Below, piece after piece: positions 35,601 through 45,546 of a DNA stretch of 64,000 bases. The DNA is from Pseudohongiella sp. (GTDB lineage Bacteria > Pseudomonadota > Gammaproteobacteria > Pseudomonadales > Pseudohongiellaceae). Position 1 is the first letter of the stretch. Each line of letters starts with the position of its first letter. Position numbers and translations under genes: made by a program. The DNA lies in assembly GCA_030651695.1 (NCBI GenBank), contig JAUSCD010000035.1:124001-188000 (forward strand), read 5' to 3'. A model generated the notes under the pieces. The model was not told the DNA's origin, searched no databases, and saw only the letters and a program-made list of their open reading frames with translations.

Positions 35601-38600
35601 GCACCTATGCGCTGCATTTCCGCATCGAGTTCAGCGTAAGACCAGTCAACCACGGTGTCGCTGATCCTGCCTGTCGCCGTGGTGGCAACATGGCTGAACA
35701 ACGCGGGTAGCCACGTCTGTTTGCTGTCGACCACTTCTCTGTCAGGTTCAGAACCTTCAAAAGTCTGAACGCGGGCAAGATCACTCTCCTGCAGCCATGG
35801 CACTTGCACCAGTTTTTTACTGTGACTATCGGTAAGGCCTTTAATGACACGGTCAACGCAACGCAGGATCAGGCTGATGTTCGCAGCCGAATAAATGACG
35901 CTATCGTATTCTGCAATCAGTTTCAGTGTCCCGTCCGCTGCAGGGAAGGCACTCAGGGTGAGGTCGTACTGACTGGTGGTGGATGCCATCTCATGCACCC
36001 CGGCGACATGCGCACCGAATCGCAGATCTTCCATGTCTGTGTTCTGCAGCACCAACAGCACATCAAACAAGGGCGTGCGGCCAGGATCTCTGACCAGGTC
36101 CAGACCAGATACAATAGTGTCAAATGGCACACTCTGATGTGACAGGCAGCCATTGACTTCTGTTGCCACAGCTTGCAAAAAAGCGGCAACGTCATTATCC
36201 GGGTTCATGGTCGTTCTGAGCGGCAATAGGTTTACAAAAAAACCGATCACTGATTCCAACTGCTGATGCTGCCTGCCCGCCACCGCTGTGCCGATACAAA
36301 AGTTCTGCTGTCCGGAAAGACGGGCCAGCACAAGCTGCACTGCTGCAAACAAGCCAGCAAAACTACCGATGCCCAGCGTGGCCAGAGATCGTGTGAAGGG
36401 TGTCCAGACTGCTGACTCAATATCCAGCTGAACCGAAGCGCCCTGACTCTGCATCAGGGCCGGCCTGGGTGCGGCAGCCGGCAGCTGCAACGCTTCAAGC
36501 GGACGTGCAAAGTGTTCTTGCCAGAACTGTGCCGCACGTGATCCCGCCTCCGAGTCCAGCCATTGCAACTGCCAACTGGCGAAATCCCGGAACTGCAGAC
36601 GCTCAGTGTGTGCCTGATCTTCAGTGTCAACCGTAAGCTGGCCTTCGCTGGCTTTCAGGTAAAGATCGCTTAACTCACGGGAAAAAATTCCGATCGACCA
36701 GCCATCACTGATGATGTGATGCATGGTGATAAAAAGCACCTGCCGACCGGACGTCAATTCACCGGCAGAAATGCGAATAAGAGGCGCTTTGCTCAGATCG
36801 AAGGCAATGGTGTTTTCTTGCTGAGCCATAGCATCCAGCTCTGCATCTTCCAGCACGCCTTGTATCCAGCGCGCACTGGTTTGTATTGCTGAGACCGGCA
36901 CAATCACCTGTCTGAGCGCACCTTCGGCATTTTCCCGGAAACAGGTGCGCAGAGCATCGTGACGTTGATACAAATGTATGAGAGCCAGGTTCAGAGCCTG
37001 TCGGTCTATCTGTCCTTCAACCGTCAGCGTGGCATGCATATGAAACGGCGAAGGCCCTGAAGAGCGAATATTTTCTACCATCCACAAGCGCGATTGTCCG
37101 GGCGAAACCGGATAGCTCTCGGATATTGGCAAAACCTTCAGCACCGGCGCCTGGGCTGCTCCGTTGTCAATAACCCGATTGTCAGCAACAAACGCATCGG
37201 CATCAATCCGCGCAGCCAGCCCGGCCAGCGACGGATGCGCCTGCAGATCCCGGAAGTCCAGGGTCAGCCCGTAGCGCGCGGCAATGCGCGAAAACAGCAT
37301 CATCGCTTTGAGGCTGTGACCACCGAGATCATGGAATGTATCCTCCCTGAAAATTTCCGCTTGCCCCAGCAGCTCAGTGAAGAAACCGGCAAGCGTCAAC
37401 TCAGTGGGCGTGCCGGGCCTGGTTTTTTGTGCAGCATTGCCGGCGCCAGTGCCGGTTTTCTGTATCACGCCCTGATGCTGCAATTGTTGCAATATCACAG
37501 TACCGCAGTTCAGAGTGCCTGCAAGATGATGGTAGTAGCGTGACGTTCTGGCAGACAAGTGCACGGTGTCGACAGCAACAGGCTGAGTTTCTTCAGCGCG
37601 TGTCGTACTTTCTGCATGAGACACGTCACTGCCACTGTCATCTGTGCCTGGCAACCACCGGGATGACTCAGCCACCGGCAGACAGAATTGCCAGGCTGCA
37701 GCACCCGGCTGCCCGGCCGAAGATGTCGCTGTGATGCTTTGCAGAAATTGCAGCGCAGGGGCATTACGCGCGAGTCTGACAAAGTCCACGCGCAGTTCAT
37801 CAACGCCACTTATTGCGGCTTCCTGTGCCAGCGCCCGCAGTATGGAATGCTCAACACCGCGACCCAGCACCCGGCAACTGAGCATCAGACCAAATACTGT
37901 CCATGCCTGCGGACCACGCCGGATGAATACACTGCCGGTCAGTCCATAATCGCCGTACTTGTCTGTCACACTGATGCAGCGGATATCGGTATCAGCATCT
38001 TCGAGCAGGCTGGTGAGTTCTGCTTCCTGGTAGCGGATGCCGGTGGTATTGAACTGATTTGTGCGCTGGGACAATTGCGCCGTACGCGACAAATCATCCT
38101 GAGTCAGTTTGCGCATATCAACATGGATATCCAGCGACAACAGGAATTCTTCATAGCTCGCGGTTGCCTTTTTTGCACTGGCTCGCTGCAGCTCCTCAGC
38201 ATACATCTGCGCGCGCGCAGCATCCTCACGGGTGGCTGCGCGCGCGTCAAGCAGCCAGAGGTGAGCCAGAAATGCGTCGCGATCCTGGGCCGGCGGCAGC
38301 TGAATGGCCAGCACGCCCGGACAGGCAGCCAGCACCTGCTCACACTCCAGCGGGCTGTCGTCGATAAAAACAAAACTGTCCAGACCCAGCGACAGATCAT
38401 CAGCAAGGGTCAGAATACTGTCGGACTTTGGACCCCAGCTGGCGCACACCCGCGTCAGGTGGTTCCAGCGTAACGGCATGTCACGCTGCTCGAATACCGC
38501 ACGCACATCGTCTTCATTGTTTTTGGTCGCCAGACAAATGAGTGCGCCAGCGGCGCGCGCAGCAAGTAACTGTTGTTGCAAGCGCATGTGTACGGGATCA

Positions 38601-41600
38601 AGTCTGATGCCATGCACCCCCTCCTCGCCCACGATGCCACCCCACAGCGTGTCGTCTGCATCAACAACATACACTTTTACGGGTCTTCTGATTTGCAGAT
38701 CGCGCTGTCTGACGAGCCTGTTTGCGAGAGCGGCAAAAAATGCTTCTGTGTAGGGGATATCACCAAAAACAAGCGCTGGCGGAAAACAGGGTTCCGCCAG
38801 CGCATAGGTATCGGCAAGGTCCTCAAGACCCAGCACGTCAGCATTGTGAACTCCGGCAAGTTCGCCGCTGACATACGCCATAAATTCACGGTACACGGGC
38901 CAATTGCAGTCCGGCCAGGGACAGGGCACAAAATACAGATGGCTGCGCGGACAGGCACGGACATAGACGGCCAGTGCAGCAGCAAGCTCCGTTAACTGTG
39001 CAGAGGCGGCGGACTCCATAATGCGGCCCTGTTCGTCAGTCACCGGGCGCCACAACACAACATGATGCTGTGGTTGCAGGTGCCTGAGCCGTGAGTTCGG
39101 ATTGATCAACTCCTGCACACTCTGGTCGTATGGCAACAACGTGACTGCGCCTGAGTTGCCACTGATGTATTCGTGATACTGCAGCAGGCCGACTATGCTG
39201 TCCGCAGTGAAATTAGCCGATACTGTCCAAGCTCTGGCACCTGGGCTGAGTAATGTATCGAGCGAGCGTCTGGGTTCCAGCAATCCGGCCAACAGCGCGC
39301 ACAAATCCGCACCCATTTTTTTAAGCCCGTCCTGCAGATACAGACTACCATCGGCAATAAAACGGAAACTGAGGTCCTTGCTTAAGGGTGCGACAATCAA
39401 ACCAAACTCAAAGTGCATGGGATCAAATATTTCCTGCGGCTGCCATTGCCAGCGTGAAACAGCGTCAGATGCAGGATAATTCTCAAATACCAGCGCGTGC
39501 GTCACAAGCCCGGCACGCGCAGGTGATAAAGTCTGGATTTCTGCCAGCGTCAGATGACCAAAGCTCATACTTTCAGCAAATTGCTGCGCGGTATCACGCA
39601 CCAGGTCAGCAAACACTGTCGCGTCTCTGGCTCTGATGCGCACAGGCAATGTGTTGATCAACATGCCTGCGATATTGCCGACGCCTGCCACGTCAATATC
39701 ACGACCGGATACCGTGGCACCAAACACAATATCGTCGCTGCCTGTCAGACGTCCAAGAAATATCCCCCACAAAGCCTGTACAACAGCATTCATGGTGAGG
39801 CCATGTTGCTCACACCAAATCATCAGGTCAGCATGCAGCGCAGCACCTGTGCGGATCTCGACAAACAGCGGTGCGGGTTCTTCAGCAGGCATTCTTGGCA
39901 GGTGCGTGGGTATATCAGAGCGACCTTGATAGTCCCCTAACAAAGTCTGCCAATAATCTCTGGCCTTCTCTTGCGGTTGCCGGCCCAGCCATTCGAAATA
40001 AGATCGCATGCCGCGCGTGGTTTTGTTGTCACTGCGGCTGGTTTCTGCATTGCTTTCAATAAAGTAAAGCGCTTCCAGCCTCTGCAACAACAGTGCACTG
40101 GTCCAGCCATCAATTGCCATGTGATGAAAATCGATAATGAGTTCAAAGCAGCTGTTGTTGAGACGTACCAGCGTCAGGTTAAACAACGGATCACGCAGCA
40201 GGTCTCTGGCTTTACTGCGTAGCGATACGCGCAACCGGGCCAGGTCATGCTCAAACTCGTTACTTGATGCAGTGCCGCTGCCGGACTGATCGATGTACTG
40301 ATAGTTACCCGTTCGCTCACGGAAAACAATCTGAAGCAGTTCGCCATACGGTGTTTGTGCGAATCCGGCGCGAAGGGCCTGGGTTTCCGCCACCAGCGCA
40401 CCTGCGGCTGCCTCAAAACGTGCTGCGTCAAGCGGCTGATGCAGGCGCAGCGCCACCTGATCCTGATAGGCCGTCGGATGTGTCGCGCAGTGCAACCACA
40501 TCCCCGACTGCATCCCGGTCAAAGGCAGAATTTCTTCTACACCTGCAGCTGGCAGACGCAGTGCAGCAAGCGTGGCATCGAGCTCTGCAAGTGAAGCAAA
40601 AGCCACCAGACTATCGGATAGTGACAACAGGTAGCCATCGGTGGCATGACCTGCGGCGGTTTCCTTCAGGCGCGTCGCAAGTGTACCAAGTTCATGCAGC
40701 CACTCTGCGACGAGTGCATCAAGCGCTACCGGTTCGCCCGCTGCTGTTTTGCCAGACTCCTGACCGCCGGCAATGCGGCGATGCGGCTCATACCCACGCA
40801 ATGTCAGTTCAAACTGACCGTCGGTGATGCGTGCGAGCACGTCGAGTTTAAATGGTTCGGCAACATCTGCCCCATGGTCGTCACCGGCCGGCTCAAGCGC
40901 AGCATTCAGCCATGCGTCCTGATCGTTAACCGTTTCACCGAGGTAATTGAAACTGAGTTGCGGCTTGAGCGTCAGTGTGGTTCGCACCTCTTCACTGCTG
41001 TAATAACGCAGAGGCAAATATGTAAAACCTTTGGATGGCAAACGCCTGACACAGTCTTTTACTTCGCGGTAGAGATCAAAAAATTGCGGAGTTGCTCTTT
41101 CAGAACTACTGACAGAACTGCTGACAAAACTGCCAAGAGAAGCGCTGGAGAACACAAAGGGGTACAAGGAGGTGAACCAGCCCATGGTCGAGCTACAATC
41201 ACCCAGGCCTTCGAACGGTTCGCGTCCGTGGCCTTCCAGAGAAAAGACACAATCCACCTGACCCAGTGTGCGCTGCCATGCTCTGATAAAGGCCGCCAGC
41301 AGTAACTCCTGTGGCGTTGTGCGCAGCTGCGTTGCCCCCAACTGCAACAGAGTCTGCGTCTGCTCGCGAGAAAGCGTCTGTTCTGCTGCGCCGCGCGTTG
41401 ACTGCAGTTTGCTGAACAGATGTTGCTGTTGATCAAGAATTTCACGGCCGCGTGCGACAGCGTCCTGCCAGTAGGTAAGATCGCTGTCCATCGCCCCGCG
41501 CTCTGCCGTTGCCTTTAGCTGAGCAGCCCAGTTGATGAGGCCCAGTGCTTCCTGCACGGGCTGTTGCATGACATTACTTATGCTGCCGGGCTGGGTGGCC

Positions 41601-44600
41601 TGAAGGTTTTGTGTCAGGTGCTTGTGATACAGCCGCTGCAAATTTTCCGCAAACAAACGGCCGGAGACTTCATCTGCCGCAATATGGTGGACCACAATCG
41701 CCAGGTAGCTTACATCCGCCTGCGAAACCACACCCACGGCAAGCAGAACGCCTGAGTCCAGATCAATGGCGTGCTGCAGTTCCTGCCAGCACCGCTGTCG
41801 CGATTGCCCGGCAGCAAATTCGCGCAACACATATTGTCCCTTGTCCCGAATACGTTGCTGGTGCGTTTGCATGTCCAATGTCAGGCGCAGCGCCGGATGC
41901 AGCGCCAGCAAGTCATCGAGCGCCGCGCGCAAAACGGCTACGTCAACAGGCTCTGCGACCTTGAACACACTGGACAAATTGAAATGATTGGCAGGCACAC
42001 CTGTCTGGTCCAGCCACCATAGCTGCGTGGGACTCATTGGTCCGGAATCCAGCACAAGCTCAGTTGCAACGCGCGGCACTACGTTTGCCGCTGCGGCCAG
42101 GCCAGCCAGTGTCTCCGAAGCAAAGATATCCTTGAGCGTAAAGTGGTAACCCTCAGACCGTGCCAGTGATACCAGCTGAATGGCACGGATGGAATCGCCG
42201 CCCAAAGAGAAAAAGTTGGCGTCGCGATCGATGCCGTGTGCCGCATTTACTGTCAGACCCAGCACCGTGGCGTACAAGCGTGCAAGATCCTGTTCCGGTT
42301 TCGTTTGCAATAGATTGTGTTGTTGGCCGGCCGGTTGACTATCTGCGTCTTCGGGCAGCGGCAGCGCGTTGACATCAACCTTGCCGCTGGCATTCAGTGG
42401 CAATCGCTGCAGGCAGACAACTTTAGCCGGCAGCATATAATTCGGCACATTGCCTTTTAAAGCTTCGCGCACATCAGCAACACTGGCAGCGCTTCCGGCT
42501 GGTACAACAAGCCAGGCGAGCAACTCACTGATACCCGCCTCTCCGCGCGCCTGCACAAATGCGTCAGAAACACCGGGCAAAGTACGCAGGTGATACTCCA
42601 CTTCACCCAGTTCAACACGGAAACCACGCACTTTTACTTGCCGGTCATTACGCCCAAGAAATATCAGCTCGCGTTTGTGATTCCATTTGGCGAGATCACC
42701 GGTTCTGTACAAACGACCGGTACCGGCGTCCACAAACGGATCAGGCAGAAATACCTCCCGCTGCCCGTTGAGACCACCAGACTGCTGGTTGATGTAGCCA
42801 CGTGCAATGCCGTCACCGCCGCAATAAATCTCGCCGGGCACACCAATGGGTACCGGCTGCATATTCTGATCCAGCAAATAAATGCGACTGTTGGCAATCG
42901 GCCTGCCAATCGGAATGGTAGCCAGCGCCAGGTCGTCCGCAGTAATGCGGTGCCAGGTTGAGAAAGTTGTGTTTTCGGTCGGGCCGTAGACATGCAGAAC
43001 GTTTAAAGCGGGCTGCGCCTGCATCAGTTTCCTGATGTGCTCGACAGAAATTTTTTCGCCGCCGGTCAGCACGGTCTGCAATCTGGAAAAAGCCGCCGCA
43101 CTGTTGTCGACGAGCTGGTTAAACAGCCCCGTGGTGAGGAATGCAGTATCTATCTGGTAGTGATCTACCAGCGCCTGAAACTCATGCACTTCCAGCAAGG
43201 TTGTGCCGGCCGGAATACAAACACAACCGCCATTGAGTAAAGGCCCCCAGATTTCAAATGTGGCCGCATCAAAGGCGAGCGAACCGGTCAGCAATACGCG
43301 CTCTTCAGCCTGTACCTGATGGTAATCGGTATTACACACCAACCTGAGCACTGCACGCTGTTCGATTAGTGTGCCCTTGGGTTTGCCCGTCGATCCGGAT
43401 GTAAACATCAGGTAAGCCGGTTCGGGCGCCGCAGGTGCAGGGCCGGCTGTCTTTATGTTGACCAGCGGTCTGGTTTTGGAGAACGGCAGCACATTACTCG
43501 CATGGCCGGAAGCAGGCGATGAGTCAGTACGTCCTGTTTCACCATCGCGTAGCAGCGCATCCGTATCCATCAACGCAATACCCAACGGGTGCAACTCTTT
43601 TATGCGGTTTGTTTCCGCAAACAGCAACCGCACTTCGCCTGCCTCAATAACATCTGCCACGCGTTCCAACGGTGTGTTGGCGGCAAGTGGCACATAAACG
43701 CTGCGGGTTTTCAGAATGGCGAGAATGACAATCAGTGCGCGTTCGTCCTTCTCCAGCATCAACGCAATGCGGCAACCTGCTGAGTATGCAGGCTGATGCA
43801 CAATGAGTTGAGCCAGCTCATCGGATAACTGATCAAGAAGATCATAACTCAGCTGCACTTCGCCGGCATGAACGGCAATGGCGTTGGGTGATCGCTGCAC
43901 GGACTTGCGGAACTCGTCAACCAGGGTCGCGCGCTGAGGATAAGGCCGCGCTGTAGCATTTACCTGCTCCAGCAATAAACTGCGATCGACAACACTCTGC
44001 AACGCAAACTCACCCAGTTTACGCAAAGGCTGTTTTGGCAATTCAATAGCCAACAAGCGCCATGCTTCACACAAACGCTGCGCAGTTGCTTCGAGCAGGA
44101 TGCCGCTGGCGTATTCCAGATCAAGGCGCAGGCTGGCGTCACTGCCCTTCTCGAAGTGGAAAGTCAGATCGACCTTGCTGAATGCCAGCGGGATTCGCAA
44201 CGCGCGGCCGACACTGTCACCCTCCCGAACGGCAGCACCCGCGCTTTCTGCGCCCGGAGTGCCCCTGAAACTCAGACGCTGATCGTCGGCTGAGGTAAGC
44301 CCGAGCATCACATCATATAAAGGCGAGCGGCTGGGATCTTTGGCAAAACCCAACTCAGTCACCACCTCATCAAATGCCAGTCCCTGGTGCTGAAAACCCT
44401 CAAGCACGCTGCGACGTACCTGCATCAACAGTTCCGGAAAGGTTTTAGTACGATCAATGGGCTGGCGCAAAGCAATGGTGTTTACAAAAGGGCCGACTAC
44501 CTTGTCGAACTGTGCGCCAGGCCTGCCGGCGACCGGTGTACCCAGTGTCACTTCGCTGACATTCGCAAAACGCGCCAGCAGCAGTTGTACCAGTGCCACC

Positions 44601-45544
44601 AGGCCCATATACAAGGTGGCATTATGCGCATGGCAAAAGCCTTCGAAGGCGGCAGCGTCTGCAGTGGACAGCGTCAGCGCAACCGAGCGGCCACTGAAAT
44701 CTTTTAATACCGGTCTTGGCAGATCCGGCAGCGCATCCAGCGTCTCGGGCGGACTTGCGAAGATGTGTTTCCAGTAAGTTCTGGCTTTGCTGTTGTCAGC
44801 GCTGGTTTCATATTCTACGTAGTCGCGGAATTGCAGGTGGCTGGGCAAGGCAGCAGCTTCTTCCGGGGCACCCGCCTCTCCGTAGTACTGTGCCAGCTCG
44901 CGGATCATGCTGGTAATCGACAGACCATCACAGACGATGTGATGGATCACAACAACAAGACCCGCAGCTCCGGCAGCGCTCTCGCAGTAAATCACTCTGA
45001 TCAACCAGTCCTGCTGCAGATCGAAGGGTGTCGCGGCTTCTTCGCTGGCCAATTGCAGCAATTGTGTGTCCACATCGTGTTCCGCCGCCAGCTTACGCGT
45101 GTGCATTCTCCAGTCATCGGCATCGCGCGGCATCTGCAACAGCTCGTTGCCTTCGTGCGTAAACGCCGATCTGAGCACCTCATGGCTGGCAAGCAGCTTG
45201 CGCCATGCACGCTGAAGCCGCTCCGGCTCCAGAGCGTTATCAAAACAGAATGCGGCTGCGATGTTGTAGGCTGCGCTGGCGTCATTGCCCATCTGGGACA
45301 GCATCCACAGACGACGCTGCGCCAGACTCAGTGGATAAGGCGATCCGGCTGCGTGACTACCTTGTTGCGGCAGCGTTTGCGGATCTGTTTGTTGCCCCTT
45401 AGGCTGTGCCTGTTGCCCGATTGCCTGCGGAGCCTGTTGCCGCTCCTGTTGCTCGCGCAAGCGGGAAATCTGCTGCAGCAGCGCTGCGCGCTGTTCAGGC
45501 GACAGATTTTCCAGACGCGCTCGCAAAGCCTCTTTATTGTCCAC
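32624..45544 (-). CDS. NRPS: C-A-PCP-E-C-FkbH-PCP-C-A-PCP-E (4306 aa)
   Basis: Three-module NRPS starting at a GTG two bases after the previous stop. The N-terminal helix LENLSPEQRAALLQQ is typical of NRPS docking. Domains (approximate motif residues): C (HHIVCDG 201), A (FTSGSTGKPKG about 712), PCP (S1118), E (HHIAADEVS 1286, EGHGRE, NYLGE), C (HHMAIDG 1807), FkbH region (about 2109-2610; D2295-A-D2297), PCP (S2744), C (HHIISDG about 2941), A (about 3429), PCP (S3823), E (HHLIADWVS about 4005). Specificity codes read by eye against GrsA: A1 DAFFLGVTF(K), branched aliphatic Ile/Val-like; A2 DASTIAAVC(K), Tyr-like. The middle module has no A domain; its FkbH should load a glyceryl unit from 1,3-bisphosphoglycerate. 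There is no thioesterase. Product details are inference. Confidence 0.93.
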   Translation of the reverse strand: MDNKEALRARLENLSPEQRAALLQQISRLREQQERQQAPQAIGQQAQPKGQQTDPQTLPQQGSHAAGSPYPLSLAQRRLWMLSQMGNDASAAYNIAAAFCFDNALEPERLQRAWRKLLASHEVLRSAFTHEGNELLQMPRDADDWRMHTRKLAAEHDVDTQLLQLASEEAATPFDLQQDWLIRVIYCESAAGAAGLVVVIHHIVCDGLSITSMIRELAQYYGEAGAPEEAAALPSHLQFRDYVEYETSADNSKARTYWKHIFASPPETLDALPDLPRPVLKDFSGRSVALTLSTADAAAFEGFCHAHNATLYMGLVALVQLLLARFANVSEVTLGTPVAGRPGAQFDKVVGPFVNTIALRQPIDRTKTFPELLMQVRRSVLEGFQHQGLAFDEVVTELGFAKDPSRSPLYDVMLGLTSADDQRLSFRGTPGAESAGAAVREGDSVGRALRIPLAFSKVDLTFHFEKGSDASLRLDLEYASGILLEATAQRLCEAWRLLAIELPKQPLRKLGEFALQSVVDRSLLLEQVNATARPYPQRATLVDEFRKSVQRSPNAIAVHAGEVQLSYDLLDQLSDELAQLIVHQPAYSAGCRIALMLEKDERALIVILAILKTRSVYVPLAANTPLERVADVIEAGEVRLLFAETNRIKELHPLGIALMDTDALLRDGETGRTDSSPASGHASNVLPFSKTRPLVNIKTAGPAPAAPEPAYLMFTSGSTGKPKGTLIEQRAVLRLVCNTDYHQVQAEERVLLTGSLAFDAATFEIWGPLLNGGCVCIPAGTTLLEVHEFQALVDHYQIDTAFLTTGLFNQLVDNSAAAFSRLQTVLTGGEKISVEHIRKLMQAQPALNVLHVYGPTENTTFSTWHRITADDLALATIPIGRPIANSRIYLLDQNMQPVPIGVPGEIYCGGDGIARGYINQQSGGLNGQREVFLPDPFVDAGTGRLYRTGDLAKWNHKRELIFLGRNDRQVKVRGFRVELGEVEYHLRTLPGVSDAFVQARGEAGISELLAWLVVPAGSAASVADVREALKGNVPNYMLPAKVVCLQRLPLNASGKVDVNALPLPEDADSQPAGQQHNLLQTKPEQDLARLYATVLGLTVNAAHGIDRDANFFSLGGDSIRAIQLVSLARSEGYHFTLKDIFASETLAGLAAAANVVPRVATELVLDSGPMSPTQLWWLDQTGVPANHFNLSSVFKVAEPVDVAVLRAALDDLLALHPALRLTLDMQTHQQRIRDKGQYVLREFAAGQSRQRCWQELQHAIDLDSGVLLAVGVVSQADVSYLAIVVHHIAADEVSGRLFAENLQRLYHKHLTQNLQATQPGSISNVMQQPVQEALGLINWAAQLKATAERGAMDSDLTYWQDAVARGREILDQQQHLFSKLQSTRGAAEQTLSREQTQTLLQLGATQLRTTPQELLLAAFIRAWQRTLGQVDCVFSLEGHGREPFEGLGDCSSTMGWFTSLYPFVFSSASLGSFVSSSVSSSERATPQFFDLYREVKDCVRRLPSKGFTYLPLRYYSSEEVRTTLTLKPQLSFNYLGETVNDQDAWLNAALEPAGDDHGADVAEPFKLDVLARITDGQFELTLRGYEPHRRIAGGQESGKTAAGEPVALDALVAEWLHELGTLATRLKETAAGHATDGYLLSLSDSLVAFASLAELDATLAALRLPAAGVEEILPLTGMQSGMWLHCATHPTAYQDQVALRLHQPLDAARFEAAAGALVAETQALRAGFAQTPYGELLQIVFRERTGNYQYIDQSGSGTASSNEFEHDLARLRVSLRSKARDLLRDPLFNLTLVRLNNSCFELIIDFHHMAIDGWTSALLLQRLEALYFIESNAETSRSDNKTTRGMRSYFEWLGRQPQEKARDYWQTLLGDYQGRSDIPTHLPRMPAEEPAPLFVEIRTGAALHADLMIWCEQHGLTMNAVVQALWGIFLGRLTGSDDIVFGATVSGRDIDVAGVGNIAGMLINTLPVRIRARDATVFADLVRDTAQQFAESMSFGHLTLAEIQTLSPARAGLVTHALVFENYPASDAVSRWQWQPQEIFDPMHFEFGLIVAPLSKDLSFRFIADGSLYLQDGLKKMGADLCALLAGLLEPRRSLDTLLSPGARAWTVSANFTADSIVGLLQYHEYISGNSGAVTLLPYDQSVQELINPNSRLRHLQPQHHVVLWRPVTDEQGRIMESAASAQLTELAAALAVYVRACPRSHLYFVPCPWPDCNWPVYREFMAYVSGELAGVHNADVLGLEDLADTYALAEPCFPPALVFGDIPYTEAFFAALANRLVRQRDLQIRRPVKVYVVDADDTLWGGIVGEEGVHGIRLDPVHMRLQQQLLAARAAGALICLATKNNEDDVRAVFEQRDMPLRWNHLTRVCASWGPKSDSILTLADDLSLGLDSFVFIDDSPLECEQVLAACPGVLAIQLPPAQDRDAFLAHLWLLDARAATREDAARAQMYAEELQRASAKKATASYEEFLLSLDIHVDMRKLTQDDLSRTAQLSQRTNQFNTTGIRYQEAELTSLLEDADTDIRCISVTDKYGDYGLTGSVFIRRGPQAWTVFGLMLSCRVLGRGVEHSILRALAQEAAISGVDELRVDFVRLARNAPALQFLQSITATSSAGQPGAAAWQFCLPVAESSRWLPGTDDSGSDVSHAESTTRAEETQPVAVDTVHLSARTSRYYHHLAGTLNCGTVILQQLQHQGVIQKTGTGAGNAAQKTRPGTPTELTLAGFFTELLGQAEIFREDTFHDLGGHSLKAMMLFSRIAARYGLTLDFRDLQAHPSLAGLAARIDADAFVADNRVIDNGAAQAPVLKVLPISESYPVSPGQSRLWMVENIRSSGPSPFHMHATLTVEGQIDRQALNLALIHLYQRHDALRTCFRENAEGALRQVIVPVSAIQTSARWIQGVLEDAELDAMAQQENTIAFDLSKAPLIRISAGELTSGRQVLFITMHHIISDGWSIGIFSRELSDLYLKASEGQLTVDTEDQAHTERLQFRDFASWQLQWLDSEAGSRAAQFWQEHFARPLEALQLPAAAPRPALMQSQGASVQLDIESAVWTPFTRSLATLGIGSFAGLFAAVQLVLARLSGQQNFCIGTAVAGRQHQQLESVIGFFVNLLPLRTTMNPDNDVAAFLQAVATEVNGCLSHQSVPFDTIVSGLDLVRDPGRTPLFDVLLVLQNTDMEDLRFGAHVAGVHEMASTTSQYDLTLSAFPAADGTLKLIAEYDSVIYSAANISLILRCVDRVIKGLTDSHSKKLVQVPWLQESDLARVQTFEGSEPDREVVDSKQTWLPALFSHVATTATGRISDTVVDWSYAELDAEMQRIGALLFAAIPVSSHKQTHIGVIGKRSARSIAAMLGVMNAGAVYIPLDMGNPVDRLQMIILEGAVDILLSTDEPGAELASVLTQKLHVQLPALQHRHYTDAPDHTSCDLVKRSDADIAYMIFTSGSTGKPKGVQISHAAFAAMIEQQISAFDVRHDDVCGQFAALTFDASLSEIFLALRAGASLAIAPDETRSDIELFMRWLCDKKISVITLPPVFLRALDKRPLGKLRVLITAGEAAIAADMRHYAASLRVINAYGPTETSVCASTYVVKEQDEWPFGVPIGKPLPGVLLSVRDATGARVPVGSAGELYIGGATLAAGYYAAPELSAQKFGSIPGEPEQGRWYRSGDLVRWREDGLLEYLSRTDSQIKIRGYRIEPGEIEHVARSVDGVSDAIALVHPELGLLLVCLAQSAQTADDTPLKSQIRAELGRTLPRHMIPGDLLLLDVFPLSSAGKIDRAALLEFASVHARSPDAGFVAPVTEAERILAQAWLRALKTGVVGRYDDFFALGGDSIKALEVINTLRAKGFSCALKDFFAAPLLADMAAAMSPWRVTEDHSQPLGGNVALLPTQNWFLRSRDSKTAAHFNIVTELEMPAGLSVGLLKKALSALIHNHDSLRACFYQQDGSWIQQIRESLDLDEVLNCYQRTHANMPQADDLAIEELACYPFSLAAGPLFRCVLVQETNGGSQSLVLALHHLIADWVSLRILIADLNALTRALLESGVEDSAFDSGELLVSHLRPQHLLAEIAAARSAEQILIPPAVSESYHRAVCTMDALALDCGTHGELETLHLHVAAAGLTRLREALRRMSEQQLIEFRLQDLLLATALSELCDLLPIECVPLMVESHGRDGTLNLARQVAWLTRARLFNLDTRIFKGDDALLQANRVLRADPSGQPDVFACVAAEPALRGALPALISFNYLGEFGNSQHTDDLFRLTGKVFTNAMAPGSAVDVPLHIEFYVVDNALELQVAWAPGVFESGTMRSCWERLQRKLESF
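37710..39220 (-). other. In-line FkbH (glyceryl transferase/phosphatase) domain within the NRPS
   Basis: Segment of the 4306-residue NRPS between a C domain and a PCP, roughly residues 2109-2610. Its N-terminal part (ANFTADSIVGLL, TLLPYDQSVQELINPNSRL) matches the extension of long FkbH proteins. The HAD core has VDADDTLWGG (D2295, D2297), CLATKNNEDDV and FIDDSPLECEQV. The acyltransferase-like end has SQRTNQFNTTGIRY and DKYGDYGLTG. All hallmark motifs are intact, so glyceryl loading on the following PCP (S2744) is expected. Boundaries are approximate. Confidence 0.85.
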
Positions 45545-45546
45545 GA

